Shown: one piece after another, positions 31,117-40,527 of the stretch
Position numbering within the stretch: position 1 is the first letter of the stretch
How the letters are laid out: each line of letters opens with the position of its first letter
From: Anaerolineales bacterium
GTDB taxonomy: Bacteria; Chloroflexota; Anaerolineae; Anaerolineales; UBA6663
DNA: 64,000 nucleotides
Direction: 5' to 3'
Assembly (NCBI GenBank): GCA_020850595.1
Contig: JADZEK010000013.1
Span: 38,647 to 102,646, forward strand
Notes under the pieces: model-generated
What the model was told of the DNA's origin: nothing
The model's database searches: none
Seen by the model: only the letters and a program-made list of their open reading frames with translations
Made by a program: the position numbers and the translations under genes

Positions 31117-32790
31117 ATGCCCGACTACCAGATCATGCTCATCCCCAGCGCCGACCGCTGGGCCTGGGTCGAAGCCGCCAAGCCCTACATCGGGCGCTTC
31201 CATGTGCACCTCACCAGCGACCCCGACGAAGCGGCGCGCTACATGACGCCGCTGCAAACCATCACCCTCGCCGCCGGTCCCGCCGGCTACCCGGCGCATG
31301 GCGACATTCAGACCTGGTTCCGCGCCAACTACCCGCGTCTTCGGCTGGATGTCATCCCCGCCGCCACGCCCGCCGACCTGGGCGCGGCCCTGCAAGCCCG
31401 CCTCACCGCCAACGCCCGTTATCTGGGGCAGGTCGGCGGCTTTCGCCTGCGCTGGCCGACGGATTTCGCCCGCATCAACCAGGGCTTTGGCGAGAACCCA
31501 GAGTTGTATCGGCGTTGGGGCTTGCCCGGCCACGAGGGCCTCGATATCTTCGCCCCGCGTGACTCCCCTGTCTACGCCTGCGCCGATGGCGCCGTGTCGC
31601 GTGTAGACGCCTATAACGGCGACCCGAGCGCCATGCCCTATGGCAATAGCGTCCGGATCAAGCATGCCGGCGGCTACGAGACGGTCTACGCCCATTTGCG
31701 CGTCACCCTGGTCCGTGTCGGCCAGGTCGTCACCGGCGGGGCCGTTATTGGCCAGGCCGACTCCACCGGCAACTCCTCCGGCGACCACTTACACCTCACC
31801 CTCAAACAAGCTGGCGCCACCGCCGCTGGGCTGACCGCCTATCCCCGCGACATACTTGACCCGACCCCCTATCTCGATTGGCCTGGCGCCGGCGGCGAGG
31901 CGCCTTCCGCCCGGAGCTACCCGTGGCCCCCGGCCATGTGCCTGGTCGGATTGCACGGTCGGGCCGATGGCCCGCTGCAAGACCCTGACTACGCCGCTAT
32001 CAACGCCGCCCGCATCGAAGCCGTCAAGCTGCTCACCACGGCCCAGCCCGCCAACGTGGATCGGCTGCGCGCCGACAATCCGCGCGTCTTTATTCTCATG
32101 CGCTTGTTTGCCTCTTTCGATGGGCGCGTCGTCCGGTCAGATGAGTTTGCCAATTGGATGCAGAGCGAGATGGCCCCATTCTATGACCGGGGCCTGCGCT
32201 ACTTCGAAATCCACAACGAGCCCAACCTGCGTCCTGAGGGTTGGACCCAGAGCTGGGCCGATGGTGCCGCGTTCGGCGCCTGGTTCCTCGATGTGCGCCA
32301 CCGCCTCAAGCAGGTCTACCCCGAGGCGCTGTTCGGCTATCCCGGCCTGTCGCCCGGCGACGCCATCCCCGGCCTGCGCGCCAACGCCCTCGACTTCCTG
32401 GCCGCCTCCGATGCCGCCGCGCGCGCCGCCGATTGGGTCGGGTTGCACTGCTACTGGGTTTCGGAGCAAGAGTTGAACTCGGCCTCCGGCGGCCTGGGTT
32501 ATGTGGAGTATCGTCGGCGCTTCCCCGACAAGCTGATCTTCATCACCGAGTTTAGCAACGCGACCCAGCACACCGACAAGGACACCAAGGCCAAGCAGTA
32601 CACGCGCTACTACCAGCATCTGCGCTCCATCCCTGGCCTCGGCGCCGCCTTCGCCTTCGTGGTGTCCTCCTCCTCCGGCTTCGACTCGGAGACCTGGCGG
32701 CTGGAGAACGGTCAGCCGACGGCCATCCCCGGCCTGGTTGCCGCCCGGCAAGACGTGGTCAGCCCGCCGCCGCCCCCGCCGCCCGGTTAA
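31117..32790 (+). CDS. M23 peptidase fused to glycosidase-like barrel (paralogue 2)
   Basis: 557 residues. N-domain at 1-100 as in the preceding gene; then a complete M23/LytM endopeptidase at about 115-255 (GHEGLDIFAP with the H-x3-D pair, YAHLRV, and the H-x-H GDHLHL); then the barrel from about 275, with Glu368 in EIHNEPN and Glu478 in ITEF. M23 enzymes cut peptidoglycan cross-bridges, and a barrel with this signature could cut glycan, so one protein may carry both activities. No signal peptide is visible. The protein ends with a run of eight prolines before a final Gly. A strong symmetrical hairpin follows. The ATG lies one base after the stop of paralogue 1. Confidence 0.8.
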   Translation: MPDYQIMLIPSADRWAWVEAAKPYIGRFHVHLTSDPDEAARYMTPLQTITLAAGPAGYPAHGDIQTWFRANYPRLRLDVIPAATPADLGAALQARLTANARYLGQVGGFRLRWPTDFARINQGFGENPELYRRWGLPGHEGLDIFAPRDSPVYACADGAVSRVDAYNGDPSAMPYGNSVRIKHAGGYETVYAHLRVTLVRVGQVVTGGAVIGQADSTGNSSGDHLHLTLKQAGATAAGLTAYPRDILDPTPYLDWPGAGGEAPSARSYPWPPAMCLVGLHGRADGPLQDPDYAAINAARIEAVKLLTTAQPANVDRLRADNPRVFILMRLFASFDGRVVRSDEFANWMQSEMAPFYDRGLRYFEIHNEPNLRPEGWTQSWADGAAFGAWFLDVRHRLKQVYPEALFGYPGLSPGDAIPGLRANALDFLAASDAAARAADWVGLHCYWVSEQELNSASGGLGYVEYRRRFPDKLIFITEFSNATQHTDKDTKAKQYTRYYQHLRSIPGLGAAFAFVVSSSSGFDSETWRLENGQPTAIPGLVAARQDVVSPPPPPPPG

Positions 32791-32794
32791 AGCC

Positions 32795-32828
32795 GCAGCG
32801 GGCCGCGCCTGTGCGCGCGACCCGCTGC
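32795..32828. terminator. Bidirectional hairpin between convergent genes
   Basis: GCAGCGGG (32795-32802) pairs with CCCGCTGC (32821-32828), with an inner CGCGC / GCGCG stem. It lies between the M23-glycosidase gene and the FecR gene. Very stable, but with no T run. Confidence 0.5.
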
Positions 32829-32854
32829 TCTCTGCTCCGGCTTGAGCCGCCTGG

Positions 32855-34111
32855 CTACTCGTTTGCCAGCAGTTGCACGTCGGCGGCCATGCTCGTGAAC
32901 GTATGCCCCTCCGCGTAAATGGTGATGGATTGGATCTGCGCCGCGGGCGTCCCTTGCGCCGCGAAGATGTCGAGCAGGTTCTCGGACGAAAACGGCTGCC
33001 ACTGGGCTTGCGGCCATTGCTCGTGCGGAAACCGCGGCGAGCACGGCACGCAATACGGATAGCCGAAGTTGGGGTCATACAGGTAGTAGAACCCCTTTAG
33101 CCACTCGCGCTGCCCGCCCCCCACATCCACGTAGTTGATCTTGACCATCAGCGGGCACTCGGTGCCCTGCGCCCCGCATGTCTTCACATCCTGCGTCACC
33201 AGGATGATATCCAGGTTCAGGCGCAGCGAGGTGTAGCCCTGCACGTCGCGATTGAGTTCCTGCGTCACGCTCACCCGGCCCCAGTCGTTGCCGGTCCGCG
33301 CCAGCCGCACCACGCGCCGCCCGCCGATCAGCGGGAAGTCAACCTGGCCGGGCTGCTCGCTGGCGACGGCCGGCGCCGCCAGCAGCACCTGCCAGGTCCC
33401 GTCGTCCGGCAGCACGAAGTCGCCGTTGCGCACGAGGTTTTGCTCGGCGGCCAGCGGCCCATTCGGCGCCGCGCCCGGGGCTACTTCGGCGCGCTGATCC
33501 TTGCCCAGTGCCACCGTCTGGCCCTCGGCCGTGACCAGCGCTACGCCCTCCCGCACGGTGATCATCGATTCGGTGAAGGTCGCCTCGACAGTGGCATTGC
33601 TGCCCGGCTGATCCAGCACCGTCACCGCGCCCGGGTCGGAGATGATCTCGACCCGCACCGGCCGATCAACATCCACGCCCACGGTGGCGCGCACCCGGCC
33701 GCTGGCGACATGGATCACGATCGTGTGCGGATGGACGCCGGTCGCAAAGCGCGGGCTGCTGGCTTCGGTGATCTCAACGCTGGTGTTGCCGAAGATGCGC
33801 AGCGTGGCTAGCACGTTCTGCCCATCGGGCGCGGTGAAGGTGACACTCGCCTGGGCGTTTGCCACCGTGGAGACGGACGAGCCGACCGGGAAGCTGGTGA
33901 GGTTGACTTCCGGCGCGTCGCGATTGGGCCGGCGGACCAGCACGGTGCCCGTCGAGATGATGCCCAACATCTGCGGCTGATCCGCGTTGCGCAGCCACCA
34001 GCGGCCGCCAAAGATGATGCCGCCCGCGCTGAGCATGAAGACCGTGAACGCACTCAGCAGCACAGTCCAGGCTGTGCGTTCCGGGTTGTTGAACTGCGTT
34101 GAGCTTACCAC
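32855..34111 (-). CDS. FecR-domain membrane protein with C-terminal carbohydrate-binding-like domain
   Basis: 418 residues. One membrane span near residues 14-36 anchors it, with a FecR-like domain (about 60-215) outside: repeated strands such as SVTFTAPDGQNVLATLRIFG and ATVGVDVDRPVRVEI. After NLVRNGDFVLPDDGTW a jelly-roll/carbohydrate-binding-like domain follows to the end. FecR domains usually sense or relay signals to a sigma factor; no sigma factor gene is nearby. It starts with GTG, overlapping the acylphosphatase gene by seven bases. The cysteine pairs near residues 345 and 365 suggest disulfides. Confidence 0.7.
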   Translation of the reverse strand: MVSSTQFNNPERTAWTVLLSAFTVFMLSAGGIIFGGRWWLRNADQPQMLGIISTGTVLVRRPNRDAPEVNLTSFPVGSSVSTVANAQASVTFTAPDGQNVLATLRIFGNTSVEITEASSPRFATGVHPHTIVIHVASGRVRATVGVDVDRPVRVEIISDPGAVTVLDQPGSNATVEATFTESMITVREGVALVTAEGQTVALGKDQRAEVAPGAAPNGPLAAEQNLVRNGDFVLPDDGTWQVLLAAPAVASEQPGQVDFPLIGGRRVVRLARTGNDWGRVSVTQELNRDVQGYTSLRLNLDIILVTQDVKTCGAQGTECPLMVKINYVDVGGGQREWLKGFYYLYDPNFGYPYCVPCSPRFPHEQWPQAQWQPFSSENLLDIFAAQGTPAAQIQSITIYAEGHTFTSMAADVQLLANE

Positions 34112-34389
34112 CGCACCTCAAAGGCGGTCAGCGCGCCGGTGGCGGGCTGCCAGTCCAGCGCCACCTCGCGCACGGCCGCAGCCGGCGGCCCCATGTGCAG
34201 AAAAGCCGCCAGCTCATCGAGCGCGGGCCGCGCCCCCTCCGCCACGACCTCCACACTGCCGTCGGGCCGATTGCAGACCCAGCCCGTGAGATGCAGCCGC
34301 GCCGCTGCCCGCTGCGTCGCGCTGCGAAAGTTGACGCCCTGTACCCGCCCCCGTATGCTGGCGTGTAGCTGTTGACGGTCGCTAACCAT
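34105..34389 (-). CDS. Acylphosphatase
   Basis: 94 residues, normal for the family. The key residues are present: the catalytic Arg in RGRVQGVNFR and the Asn in GWVCNRPDGSVEV. Acylphosphatases hydrolyse carboxyl-phosphate bonds of small acyl phosphates. The ATG at 34389 lies 35 bases beyond a predicted TATAAT start. Its stop overlaps the FecR start codon, so the two are translationally linked. Confidence 0.95.
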   Translation of the reverse strand: MVSDRQQLHASIRGRVQGVNFRSATQRAAARLHLTGWVCNRPDGSVEVVAEGARPALDELAAFLHMGPPAAAVREVALDWQPATGALTAFEVRW

Positions 34390-34430
34390 GCTGTGGCGCG
34401 CCGCGTCGGCGCTGTTGCGGCGCTGGCGCG

Positions 34431-34436
34431 ATTATA
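34431..34436 (-). promoter_or_regulatory. -10 element of the acylphosphatase-FecR unit
   Basis: TATAAT on the minus strand, in the context GATATAATCGCGCC, very close to the DedA promoter context. Start is predicted near 34424, 35 bases before the ATG. Confidence 0.5.
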
Positions 34437-35678
34437 TCACGTGGGTTTCGCGCGCTGCCGGCCTGCCATTAGCGCCCATAGCGCGCCAAATGGTGACAGC
34501 ACCACCAGGGCCGACAGCACCAGCCACGGCCCCAGGCTCGCCCGGCCAGGCGCCTCGGTCGCGGCGTAGATGGCGTCGCGCAGCCAGGCGGCCTCGAGTT
34601 CGTCCAAATGCAGGCCCAGCCCGGTGTTGAGACCAGTATCGCATGCCGCGCCGCGGGCATAGGCCTGCAGCAGCGCGTAGATGCCCTCCGAGCCGAAGCG
34701 GGCGCGCAAGTAGCGCACCACCGACTCGCTCTGGGCATAAGCCAAGGCCGCCGCGTCGCTCTCCGTGGGGAAGATCCCGCACAGGCTTGCCAGCGGCAGG
34801 AAGGCGTGGGCGTCGCGGGCAGCGGCCAGCCGCGCGGCATAGGCGCTATCGCGTTCACCCTGGTTCATCACCGCCAGCCCTTCGTTTAGCCAGACAGGCA
34901 CCTCGCCGAAATGATCGCCGGTCGCTTTGTACACCAGCACGTGGGTCATCTCATGCGGGATCTCGCGCTCGAGGGTAACCGCCGAGCGCAGGTCATCGGC
35001 GGCCACCACCAGAATAATGCCCAGCGCTGGGTCAGCGTGGCCATTGGCCCATGGCTGGCCCACGCGCTGCAGCGACGCCTTGATGTCGGCGGCGGACGCG
35101 TAGATATAGATGTCCTGGTGCTCAGGCAGCGGCGCGCGAAGATCTTGGTTGATGCGGGCCAGGGAACCGGCGGCGACCTCCAGCGCCGCCTGGCCAAACT
35201 CGGCCGAGCCGCTGTACCAGTGAACTTTCAGGTTGCCGCTGCCGGCGCTCCGCCACCCGAAACGGTTGTCATTGTAGTCGAACGTGCCGGCCGGCGAGAT
35301 GGCCTCCGGTTTGCCCTCGCTGACTGCCACCCACCAAAAAGTCTGTGTGGAGAAGGGCGCGAGTGACTGTTGGCCGAGGTCTAGCGTCAGGCGGGCGGTC
35401 GTCGGCTCGCCCGGCTCGAAGGGCACGTCCATCCATACCTGCTGGGCGCCATCCGGCGCGGCCAGGTGCAAATCTACCTGCCTGATGGGCGTCGCGCCCT
35501 CAATCTCGACGGTGAAGGTGATGGCCTGCCCGAATTCATATTCGGGCGCCGGCGTGAACACGAACGTCGGGCCGTCTTGGGCGGCCGCCGGCGCAGCGCG
35601 CCAGACGGCCCAACTCGCCGCCAGCGCCACACCAGCGATGCCAAGCAACCGGCGAAGAGCGCGCGTCGCGAGCGGCAT
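34437..35678 (-). CDS. Secreted peptidase MA-like metalloprotease
   Basis: 413 residues. A signal peptide (residues 1-33, AAPAAAQ) and a C-terminal membrane span (about 385-405) bracket a beta-rich domain and a zinc metalloprotease domain with HEMTH (242-246) and the downstream Glu in WLNEGLAV. This fits the peptidase MA family, with His/His/Glu as zinc ligands. It should face the outside of the membrane. It begins just after the AEC transporter stop, within the rseP cluster. Substrate unknown. Confidence 0.85.
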   Translation of the reverse strand: MPLATRALRRLLGIAGVALAASWAVWRAAPAAAQDGPTFVFTPAPEYEFGQAITFTVEIEGATPIRQVDLHLAAPDGAQQVWMDVPFEPGEPTTARLTLDLGQQSLAPFSTQTFWWVAVSEGKPEAISPAGTFDYNDNRFGWRSAGSGNLKVHWYSGSAEFGQAALEVAAGSLARINQDLRAPLPEHQDIYIYASAADIKASLQRVGQPWANGHADPALGIILVVAADDLRSAVTLEREIPHEMTHVLVYKATGDHFGEVPVWLNEGLAVMNQGERDSAYAARLAAARDAHAFLPLASLCGIFPTESDAAALAYAQSESVVRYLRARFGSEGIYALLQAYARGAACDTGLNTGLGLHLDELEAAWLRDAIYAATEAPGRASLGPWLVLSALVVLSPFGALWALMAGRQRAKPT

Positions 35679-35680
35679 GG

Positions 35681-36610
35681 TCAGCGTTGCAGATACGCGA
35701 TGAGCGGCGTCAACGTGAGCGGGCTAAGCAGAGTAGTCACCAAGACCGCCGCGCCGGCCAACGCCGGGTCAAGGTCGTACTCAGTGGAGAGGATGGTAAC
35801 GATCACGGCGGTGGGCATAGCCGACTCCAGGATCACCGCCTGCCGCGTGGGGCCGGCCAGGCCGAGTGCGCCGGCCAGCAGCGTGGCCACCAGCGGGGAG
35901 AACAGCAGTTGCAGGAGCGCGGCCACCCCCACCAGCGCTAACCGCGATCGGGGCCACGACTTGACTTGGGCGATCTGCATGCCCAGCAGACTGAGCATGA
36001 CGGGGATGGCGCCCTGGCTCAGCAGGGTGGTCGCCCGCGTAACCGGCTCAGGGATGGGCCAGCGCGTAATCTCAAAGATGATGGCGACGACCAGGGCGTA
36101 GGTCGTGGGGAGAGTCAGGCCGTGGCGCAATACGTCGCGCCAGGGGCGTCGGCCTGCCGAGGCGACAGCGACGCCGACGGTATAAACCGCGACGCTGCTA
36201 AATGCAAAGAAGACGGCCGCCGGCGCCAGCACCACTTCGCCGAACGCAAACCGCGTGACGGCCAATCCGAAATTACCGGCGTTGCCAAAGGCCGATACCG
36301 TCGCCAGGGCCGCGATTGTCGGGGCGGCCAGCTGGGCAGCCCGGCCGATGGCAAAAGCGGTCAGGATCACGGTAACAATGGTGCCCCAGGCTACCAGGGC
36401 AACCTGGGCCAACTCTGGGCCGGCCAGGTTCGACTGGCTGAGGGAGATGAAGACCAGGCAGGGGCTGAAGAGGTAGAACGTCAGTCGGGAGATGCTGCGC
36501 ACATCCGGCTGCAGCCGCCGGCCAAGCACATACCCCGCGCCGGCGGCCAGCAGCGTCGGCACGAGGTTGCTGTAGAAGATGCCCCAATACAGAGCAAGGG
36601 TCGCGGCCAC
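35681..36610 (-). CDS. AEC (auxin efflux carrier) family transporter
   Basis: 309 residues, ten predicted membrane spans in two repeats, with LFSPCLVFISLSQSN early and SAFGNAGNFGLAVTRFAFG and ESAMPTAVIVTILSTEYD in the conserved central and C-terminal positions. These export or import small carboxylates or amino acids in bacteria. It starts with GTG, 12 bases after the end of the HEAT gene, and is followed three bases later by the peptidase MA gene. Substrate is not predictable. Confidence 0.85.
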   Translation of the reverse strand: MAATLALYWGIFYSNLVPTLLAAGAGYVLGRRLQPDVRSISRLTFYLFSPCLVFISLSQSNLAGPELAQVALVAWGTIVTVILTAFAIGRAAQLAAPTIAALATVSAFGNAGNFGLAVTRFAFGEVVLAPAAVFFAFSSVAVYTVGVAVASAGRRPWRDVLRHGLTLPTTYALVVAIIFEITRWPIPEPVTRATTLLSQGAIPVMLSLLGMQIAQVKSWPRSRLALVGVAALLQLLFSPLVATLLAGALGLAGPTRQAVILESAMPTAVIVTILSTEYDLDPALAGAAVLVTTLLSPLTLTPLIAYLQR

Positions 36611-36622
36611 CGGCGCGGGCGC

Positions 36623-37720
36623 CTATGCTTCGGCGTCCTCGTCGTCGTCCAGTCCGTCGTCGAAGTCAAGGTCATCCAGGTCAAGGTCATCCAGGTCGTC
36701 GGCCTCATCGTCTTCGTCGTCTTCGTCGTCATCGAAGCGCATCAGCCCGGACAGAAAGGCCTCATCGTCGGCCGCGGCGACCTCACCCTCCGCGGCCGCC
36801 AATGCCCGCACTTCATCACTGAAGGCCAGGTTATCAATGGCCTCATCAATAAAATCTCGCTCGTCTTCGTCGGTGACGCGGCGGCGCAACTGCTTGAGCG
36901 TCTTGCGGGCCAGTTCGCCGCCGATCTGGCCGAGGCTCCAAATAGCGGCTTCGCGCACCTGCGTGTCCGGGTCGCTGACCAGCCGCGCTAGGTTGGGGCC
37001 GGCGTCGCGCAGTTCCAATTCGCCGGCGGCCCGCACCGCTTCGTAGCGCATCTCGGGTTCAGGGCTATTCAGCTCAGCCAGGACGCGCGGGCCCCACTTC
37101 GCCTCGGCGGTGCGGCCCATGGCAAAGACGGCGCTGACACGCAGGCGGGGTTCGCTCGAGGCGTAGGCCGCCTCGATCAGCGGCGCAACCTCCGGCCGCG
37201 AGGCATAGGCGACGGCCTCTAGCGCGCGGCGGCGAACTTCGAGCGCGTCGGCGCCGCCGACGACGTTTAGCAGCGCCTCCTCCACGCGACGCGCCTGAGC
37301 GGTGGGCAACTCTTCCACCTCGCCCAGATAGACAAAACGGCCGAGGCCGCTCCCGGCGGCGGCGCGCACCTGCACATCGGGGTCATGGGCCAGGAACTGC
37401 AACAGCGGCGCGATGAGAGTCGCGTCCTCGGTCTCCCACAGCGCGCGGATGGCGGTCGCTCGCACCTCGGCGTCCTCATCTTCCAACGCTAGGCGAAAGA
37501 TGGATTCGAACGTGACCTCAAAATTGGCTTCGCCGATTTCGTTCAGGTCAGCCAGGATGTTCCGGCGGCGCTCCACCGGCAGTTCCGCCCAGGCGCCTTC
37601 CAGCGCTTCCAGGTCCGCACCGGCTAGGTCGGAGAGCTGATACAGGCTGCTCATCGAAACCGGGTGCTCGGCATCGCGCAGCCGTGCGAGCACCCGGCTG
37701 AACTCAGGGGTGGCGGGCAT
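36623..37720 (-). CDS. HEAT-repeat protein with acidic tail
   Basis: 365 residues of alpha-helical HEAT/PBS-lyase-type repeats (AEVRATAIRALWE, VQVRAAAGSGLG, EMRYEAVRAAGE), each about 35 residues, from about 75 to 300. The last 45 residues are almost entirely Asp/Glu. Such proteins act as scaffolds. It starts with ATG directly after AGGAGG at the end of rseP, so it is translated from the same message. No partner is identified. Confidence 0.85.
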   Translation of the reverse strand: MPATPEFSRVLARLRDAEHPVSMSSLYQLSDLAGADLEALEGAWAELPVERRRNILADLNEIGEANFEVTFESIFRLALEDEDAEVRATAIRALWETEDATLIAPLLQFLAHDPDVQVRAAAGSGLGRFVYLGEVEELPTAQARRVEEALLNVVGGADALEVRRRALEAVAYASRPEVAPLIEAAYASSEPRLRVSAVFAMGRTAEAKWGPRVLAELNSPEPEMRYEAVRAAGELELRDAGPNLARLVSDPDTQVREAAIWSLGQIGGELARKTLKQLRRRVTDEDERDFIDEAIDNLAFSDEVRALAAAEGEVAAADDEAFLSGLMRFDDDEDDEDDEADDLDDLDLDDLDFDDGLDDDEDAEA

Positions 37721-37729
37721 AGCGGCCTC

Positions 37730-38854
37730 CTAGCGCGGAATGATGGGGTTGAAGATGTCTTGATAGGTGATGAAGACCATCAGGACCAGCAGCATGACCA
37801 TGCCGACCAGATGCACCATGCCTTCGCGGGCGGGGTCGAGCCGCCGCCCGCGGATGGCCTCAATGAGCACGAAGACGATCCGGCCGCCATCCAGGGCGGG
37901 CAGCGGCAGCAGGTTGGTCGTCGCCAGCGCGACGCTCACCAGGCCGATGAGTTGCAGGATGGGAAACCATTGGTTGATCTCCGCCGCGGTGACGACCGCC
38001 TCGCGCGTCAGGTCGTTCAGCCCGACAACGCCGATGGGCCGCACGACCTCCAGCGGCACCTCCTGGCGCAGCACGCGGCCGGGCAGCTCGATGAGCACCT
38101 GGAACTGATAGATGATTTCTTGACCAGCGCGGACGAAAGACTGCGGCCAGGTATAGTTCGTGACAAGGTCGGGGCGCATTTCAATGCCCATGGGGCCTTC
38201 GCCTTCCGGCCAGGTTTGGCGCGGGGTCACGGTTAGCGTCTGGGCCAGGTCGCCACGCTGAATCTCGATGCTGACCGGCTGGCCCAAGTGACGGTAGGTG
38301 ATGTCGCTCAGCTGGCTGGTGTAGTGAATGTCTACCCCGTCGGCCTGGAGGATGATGTCTTCAGCCTGGAGACCGGCCAGGTCGGAAGGGGTTCCCGGGA
38401 CGACCGAGTTGATCACCACGCGATCGGGCCATCCCACGCGGAAACCGATGACGAAAATGATGAAAGCGAAAATCAGGTTAAAGGTTGAGCCGGCCGCCAG
38501 CACAGCGATGCGCACGCGCTTGGGGGCTGACGCCAGCCCGCCCGATACGCCGGGATCGTCTTCGCCGGCCGGGCGCACGAAGCCGCCGATGGGAATGGCG
38601 TTGAGCGAATAGATGGTGCGCGGGCCGCCCAGTTCGGCGCGTGACGGCGCTTTGGTTCCGAAGACCCAGCGCCACTTGCCGTTTGCGCCGCGCACCAGGC
38701 CGATCAGCCGTGGCGGAAAGCCAAAGCCGAACTCCTCGACGTGGATGCCCAGGCGCTTGGCCACCAGGAAGTGGCCGAGCTCGTGGACGAAGACCAGGCC
38801 GCTGAGCAAGAGGACGAAGACCACCACACTACCGATGCCGGATAAAGCCGCCAT
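37730..38854 (-). CDS. rseP: Site-2 protease RseP family
   Basis: 374 residues. HELGH at 24-28 in the first span and LPALDGGRI in the last give the zinc site of an intramembrane metalloprotease, with a PDZ domain between (LQAEDIILQADGVDI). RseP-type enzymes cut transmembrane anchors such as anti-sigma factors. One PDZ domain is visible where Escherichia coli has two. Its promoter is a TATAAT at 38892-38897, and it leads a cluster with HEAT, AEC and peptidase MA genes. No anti-sigma factor gene is visible. Confidence 0.93.
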   Translation of the reverse strand: MAALSGIGSVVVFVLLLSGLVFVHELGHFLVAKRLGIHVEEFGFGFPPRLIGLVRGANGKWRWVFGTKAPSRAELGGPRTIYSLNAIPIGGFVRPAGEDDPGVSGGLASAPKRVRIAVLAAGSTFNLIFAFIIFVIGFRVGWPDRVVINSVVPGTPSDLAGLQAEDIILQADGVDIHYTSQLSDITYRHLGQPVSIEIQRGDLAQTLTVTPRQTWPEGEGPMGIEMRPDLVTNYTWPQSFVRAGQEIIYQFQVLIELPGRVLRQEVPLEVVRPIGVVGLNDLTREAVVTAAEINQWFPILQLIGLVSVALATTNLLPLPALDGGRIVFVLIEAIRGRRLDPAREGMVHLVGMVMLLVLMVFITYQDIFNPIIPR

Positions 38855-38891
38855 GCGCGCCTCACAATCGCCCCAAGCCTAACCCACCGAA

Positions 38892-38897
38892 ATTATA
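38892..38897 (-). promoter_or_regulatory. -10 element of the rseP cluster
   Basis: TATAAT in the context TTGTATAATTTC on the minus strand; predicted start near 38885, with a 31-base leader before rseP. Confidence 0.5.
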
Positions 38898-38957
38898 CAA
38901 TCTGGCCGGGGGCCGAACAAGTAAGAATCCGCTAAATAACAGGCCAAACCACGCCGC

Positions 38958-39941
38958 CTAGCCGAGCAGGCGGGCTGGGCCACCGGGGCGCGCCACCAGA
39001 AGCCGGTTGGCATCCAAGTTTTCGCGCAGCCGGCGCTCAACCTCGGCCGCATGTTCGCCTGGGCACAGGCAGTGGACGTTAGGCCCGGCATCTATGCTGT
39101 AGCAGACCGGCAGGCCTTCAGCGCGCCACCGCCGCACCGCCTTGATGATGGCCAGGGTGATCGGCTCCCAGTAGAACAGCGGCGGCGCGGAGGTCATCAT
39201 CACTGCGTGCATGATGTTCGAGTCTGCCTCTACCACTTCAGCGAAGTGGTCGAAGTCGCGGGCCAGCAGCGCGGCGCGGCAGCGCTCCAGCCGGTCGGGC
39301 ACACTGCCCACGCGGGCGGCTTGGAGCGGACTGGTGCCCGCCAGCGCGTGGCCGCCGGTGCTGCCCACGATCTTGTGCTTCTGACTGATGACGGCAATCA
39401 CGTCTACGAGGTCCCAATAGCCGGGTGGCGCGATGGAGACGCCAAATGAGCTATCTGGCTGGCCCGGCTGTCCCGGCCCCCATTCCACAAAGCCGCCCGG
39501 CACGCTGCGCGCGGCCGAACCGGAGCCGCGCCGCGCCAGGGCCGATAACTCCGCCTCGGTTAGCTTCAGCCCGGCCGCGGCGGCCCCGGCAACAGACAGC
39601 GCCGCGAAGGCCGATGCAGAGGAGGCAATACCGGCCCCGGCCGGAAAGTTGTTTTTGGACTCAACGCGCGCAAAGGCCCTCAGGCCCGCGCGCTCGCGGA
39701 TGAGGTCGAGGTTGCCCACCACACGGTCGTAGGGCGTGCCGGACTGCGCCGCGCCGCCGATGAACACCTCGTCCGCCGCGAGGTTGTCCACAAACGTGAC
39801 GGTCGTTTCCGTCTCCACACCCGCCAGGTTCATGGAGAGCGAGGCGTTGGCGGGCAGGCGCAACGCCTCGTCGGTGTTGCCCCAGTACTTAATGAAGGCG
39901 ATGTTGGCGCAGCTGACAGCCGTGGCGGCGTGAGCGGGCAT
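38958..39941 (-). CDS. mvaD: Diphosphomevalonate (or phosphomevalonate) decarboxylase
   Basis: 327 residues of the GHMP fold. ANIAFIKYWGN, the ATP loop FPAGAGIASSASAFAAL and GSGSAARSVPGGFVEW match the family. The start is the ATG at 39941, at the conserved N-terminus; upstream sequence is not coding. In Roseiflexus, also a chloroflexote, a homologue is a phosphomevalonate decarboxylase acting with isopentenyl phosphate kinase, so the phosphate state of the substrate is open here. It makes isopentenyl (di)phosphate for isoprenoids. No other mevalonate gene is nearby. Confidence 0.88.
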   Translation of the reverse strand: MPAHAATAVSCANIAFIKYWGNTDEALRLPANASLSMNLAGVETETTVTFVDNLAADEVFIGGAAQSGTPYDRVVGNLDLIRERAGLRAFARVESKNNFPAGAGIASSASAFAALSVAGAAAAGLKLTEAELSALARRGSGSAARSVPGGFVEWGPGQPGQPDSSFGVSIAPPGYWDLVDVIAVISQKHKIVGSTGGHALAGTSPLQAARVGSVPDRLERCRAALLARDFDHFAEVVEADSNIMHAVMMTSAPPLFYWEPITLAIIKAVRRWRAEGLPVCYSIDAGPNVHCLCPGEHAAEVERRLRENLDANRLLVARPGGPARLLG

Positions 39942-40527
39942 GCGGCGGTGACCAATCCTTAGCAGACGCGAATACTCACCATAGTCTACCACGGCGGTCG
40001 CCCGGCCTACGGGGCGTATCAGAGTTCCCGGTCCCGCGGCACATCCCTCGGTCCGGTGGGCCGTCGCCGACAGCATAGGCCGAGTGCCCTACAACCTACC
40101 AGGGGCGTAGCGCAAGCCGCGCGCGCTTTGCTCGGCCGACGCCCCGGGCCGGCTGTCAACTGAGTTTAGCTTCTGAGCAACCCGGCCTCCGCTCGGTCAT
40201 CCTGGCGTAGCCTCGTGGCCGGTGACGCGCAGCGTCCCGGGTAATGCTAGCTGGCGGCCAAGTTCTAAGCCACTTTCGGCACCCTCTCAGTGAACGGAAT
40301 TAAGATGCAAGTGCCCCGACCCCACAACGCGAGCCACGCTCTGGAGCGTGCCCTTGCCGGGAGCAAACCTCGGGCGCAGGTGCGGCCGGGCAGGTGGCGT
40401 CACCTCCAGCCCGACCCAGCGCCGAGCATAACGCCGGCGGTGCGGGCGTCAGCAACTGCCGTCACATGCCAGTGACGAATGGCCGGCGGTGGGCAAGCCC
40501 AGGGTCGTGCGCAGCGGAGGACGAAAG
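39942..40527. other. Non-coding interval between mvaD and the ROK kinase gene
   Basis: 586 bases with no credible gene. A short match to the end of the dispersed repeat (GTTTAG-TTCTGAGCAACC) lies near 40158-40180. A GC-rich inverted repeat around CACGCTC / GAGCGTG (about 40337) may be a weak terminator for the mannoside operon. Nothing else was recognised. Confidence 0.6.
40155..40185 (+). repeat. Partial repeat copy C
   Basis: A short remnant matching the end of copies A and B: G-GTTTAG-TTCTGAGCAACC, followed by GGCCTC as after copy A. The rest of the element is missing. Confidence 0.5.
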
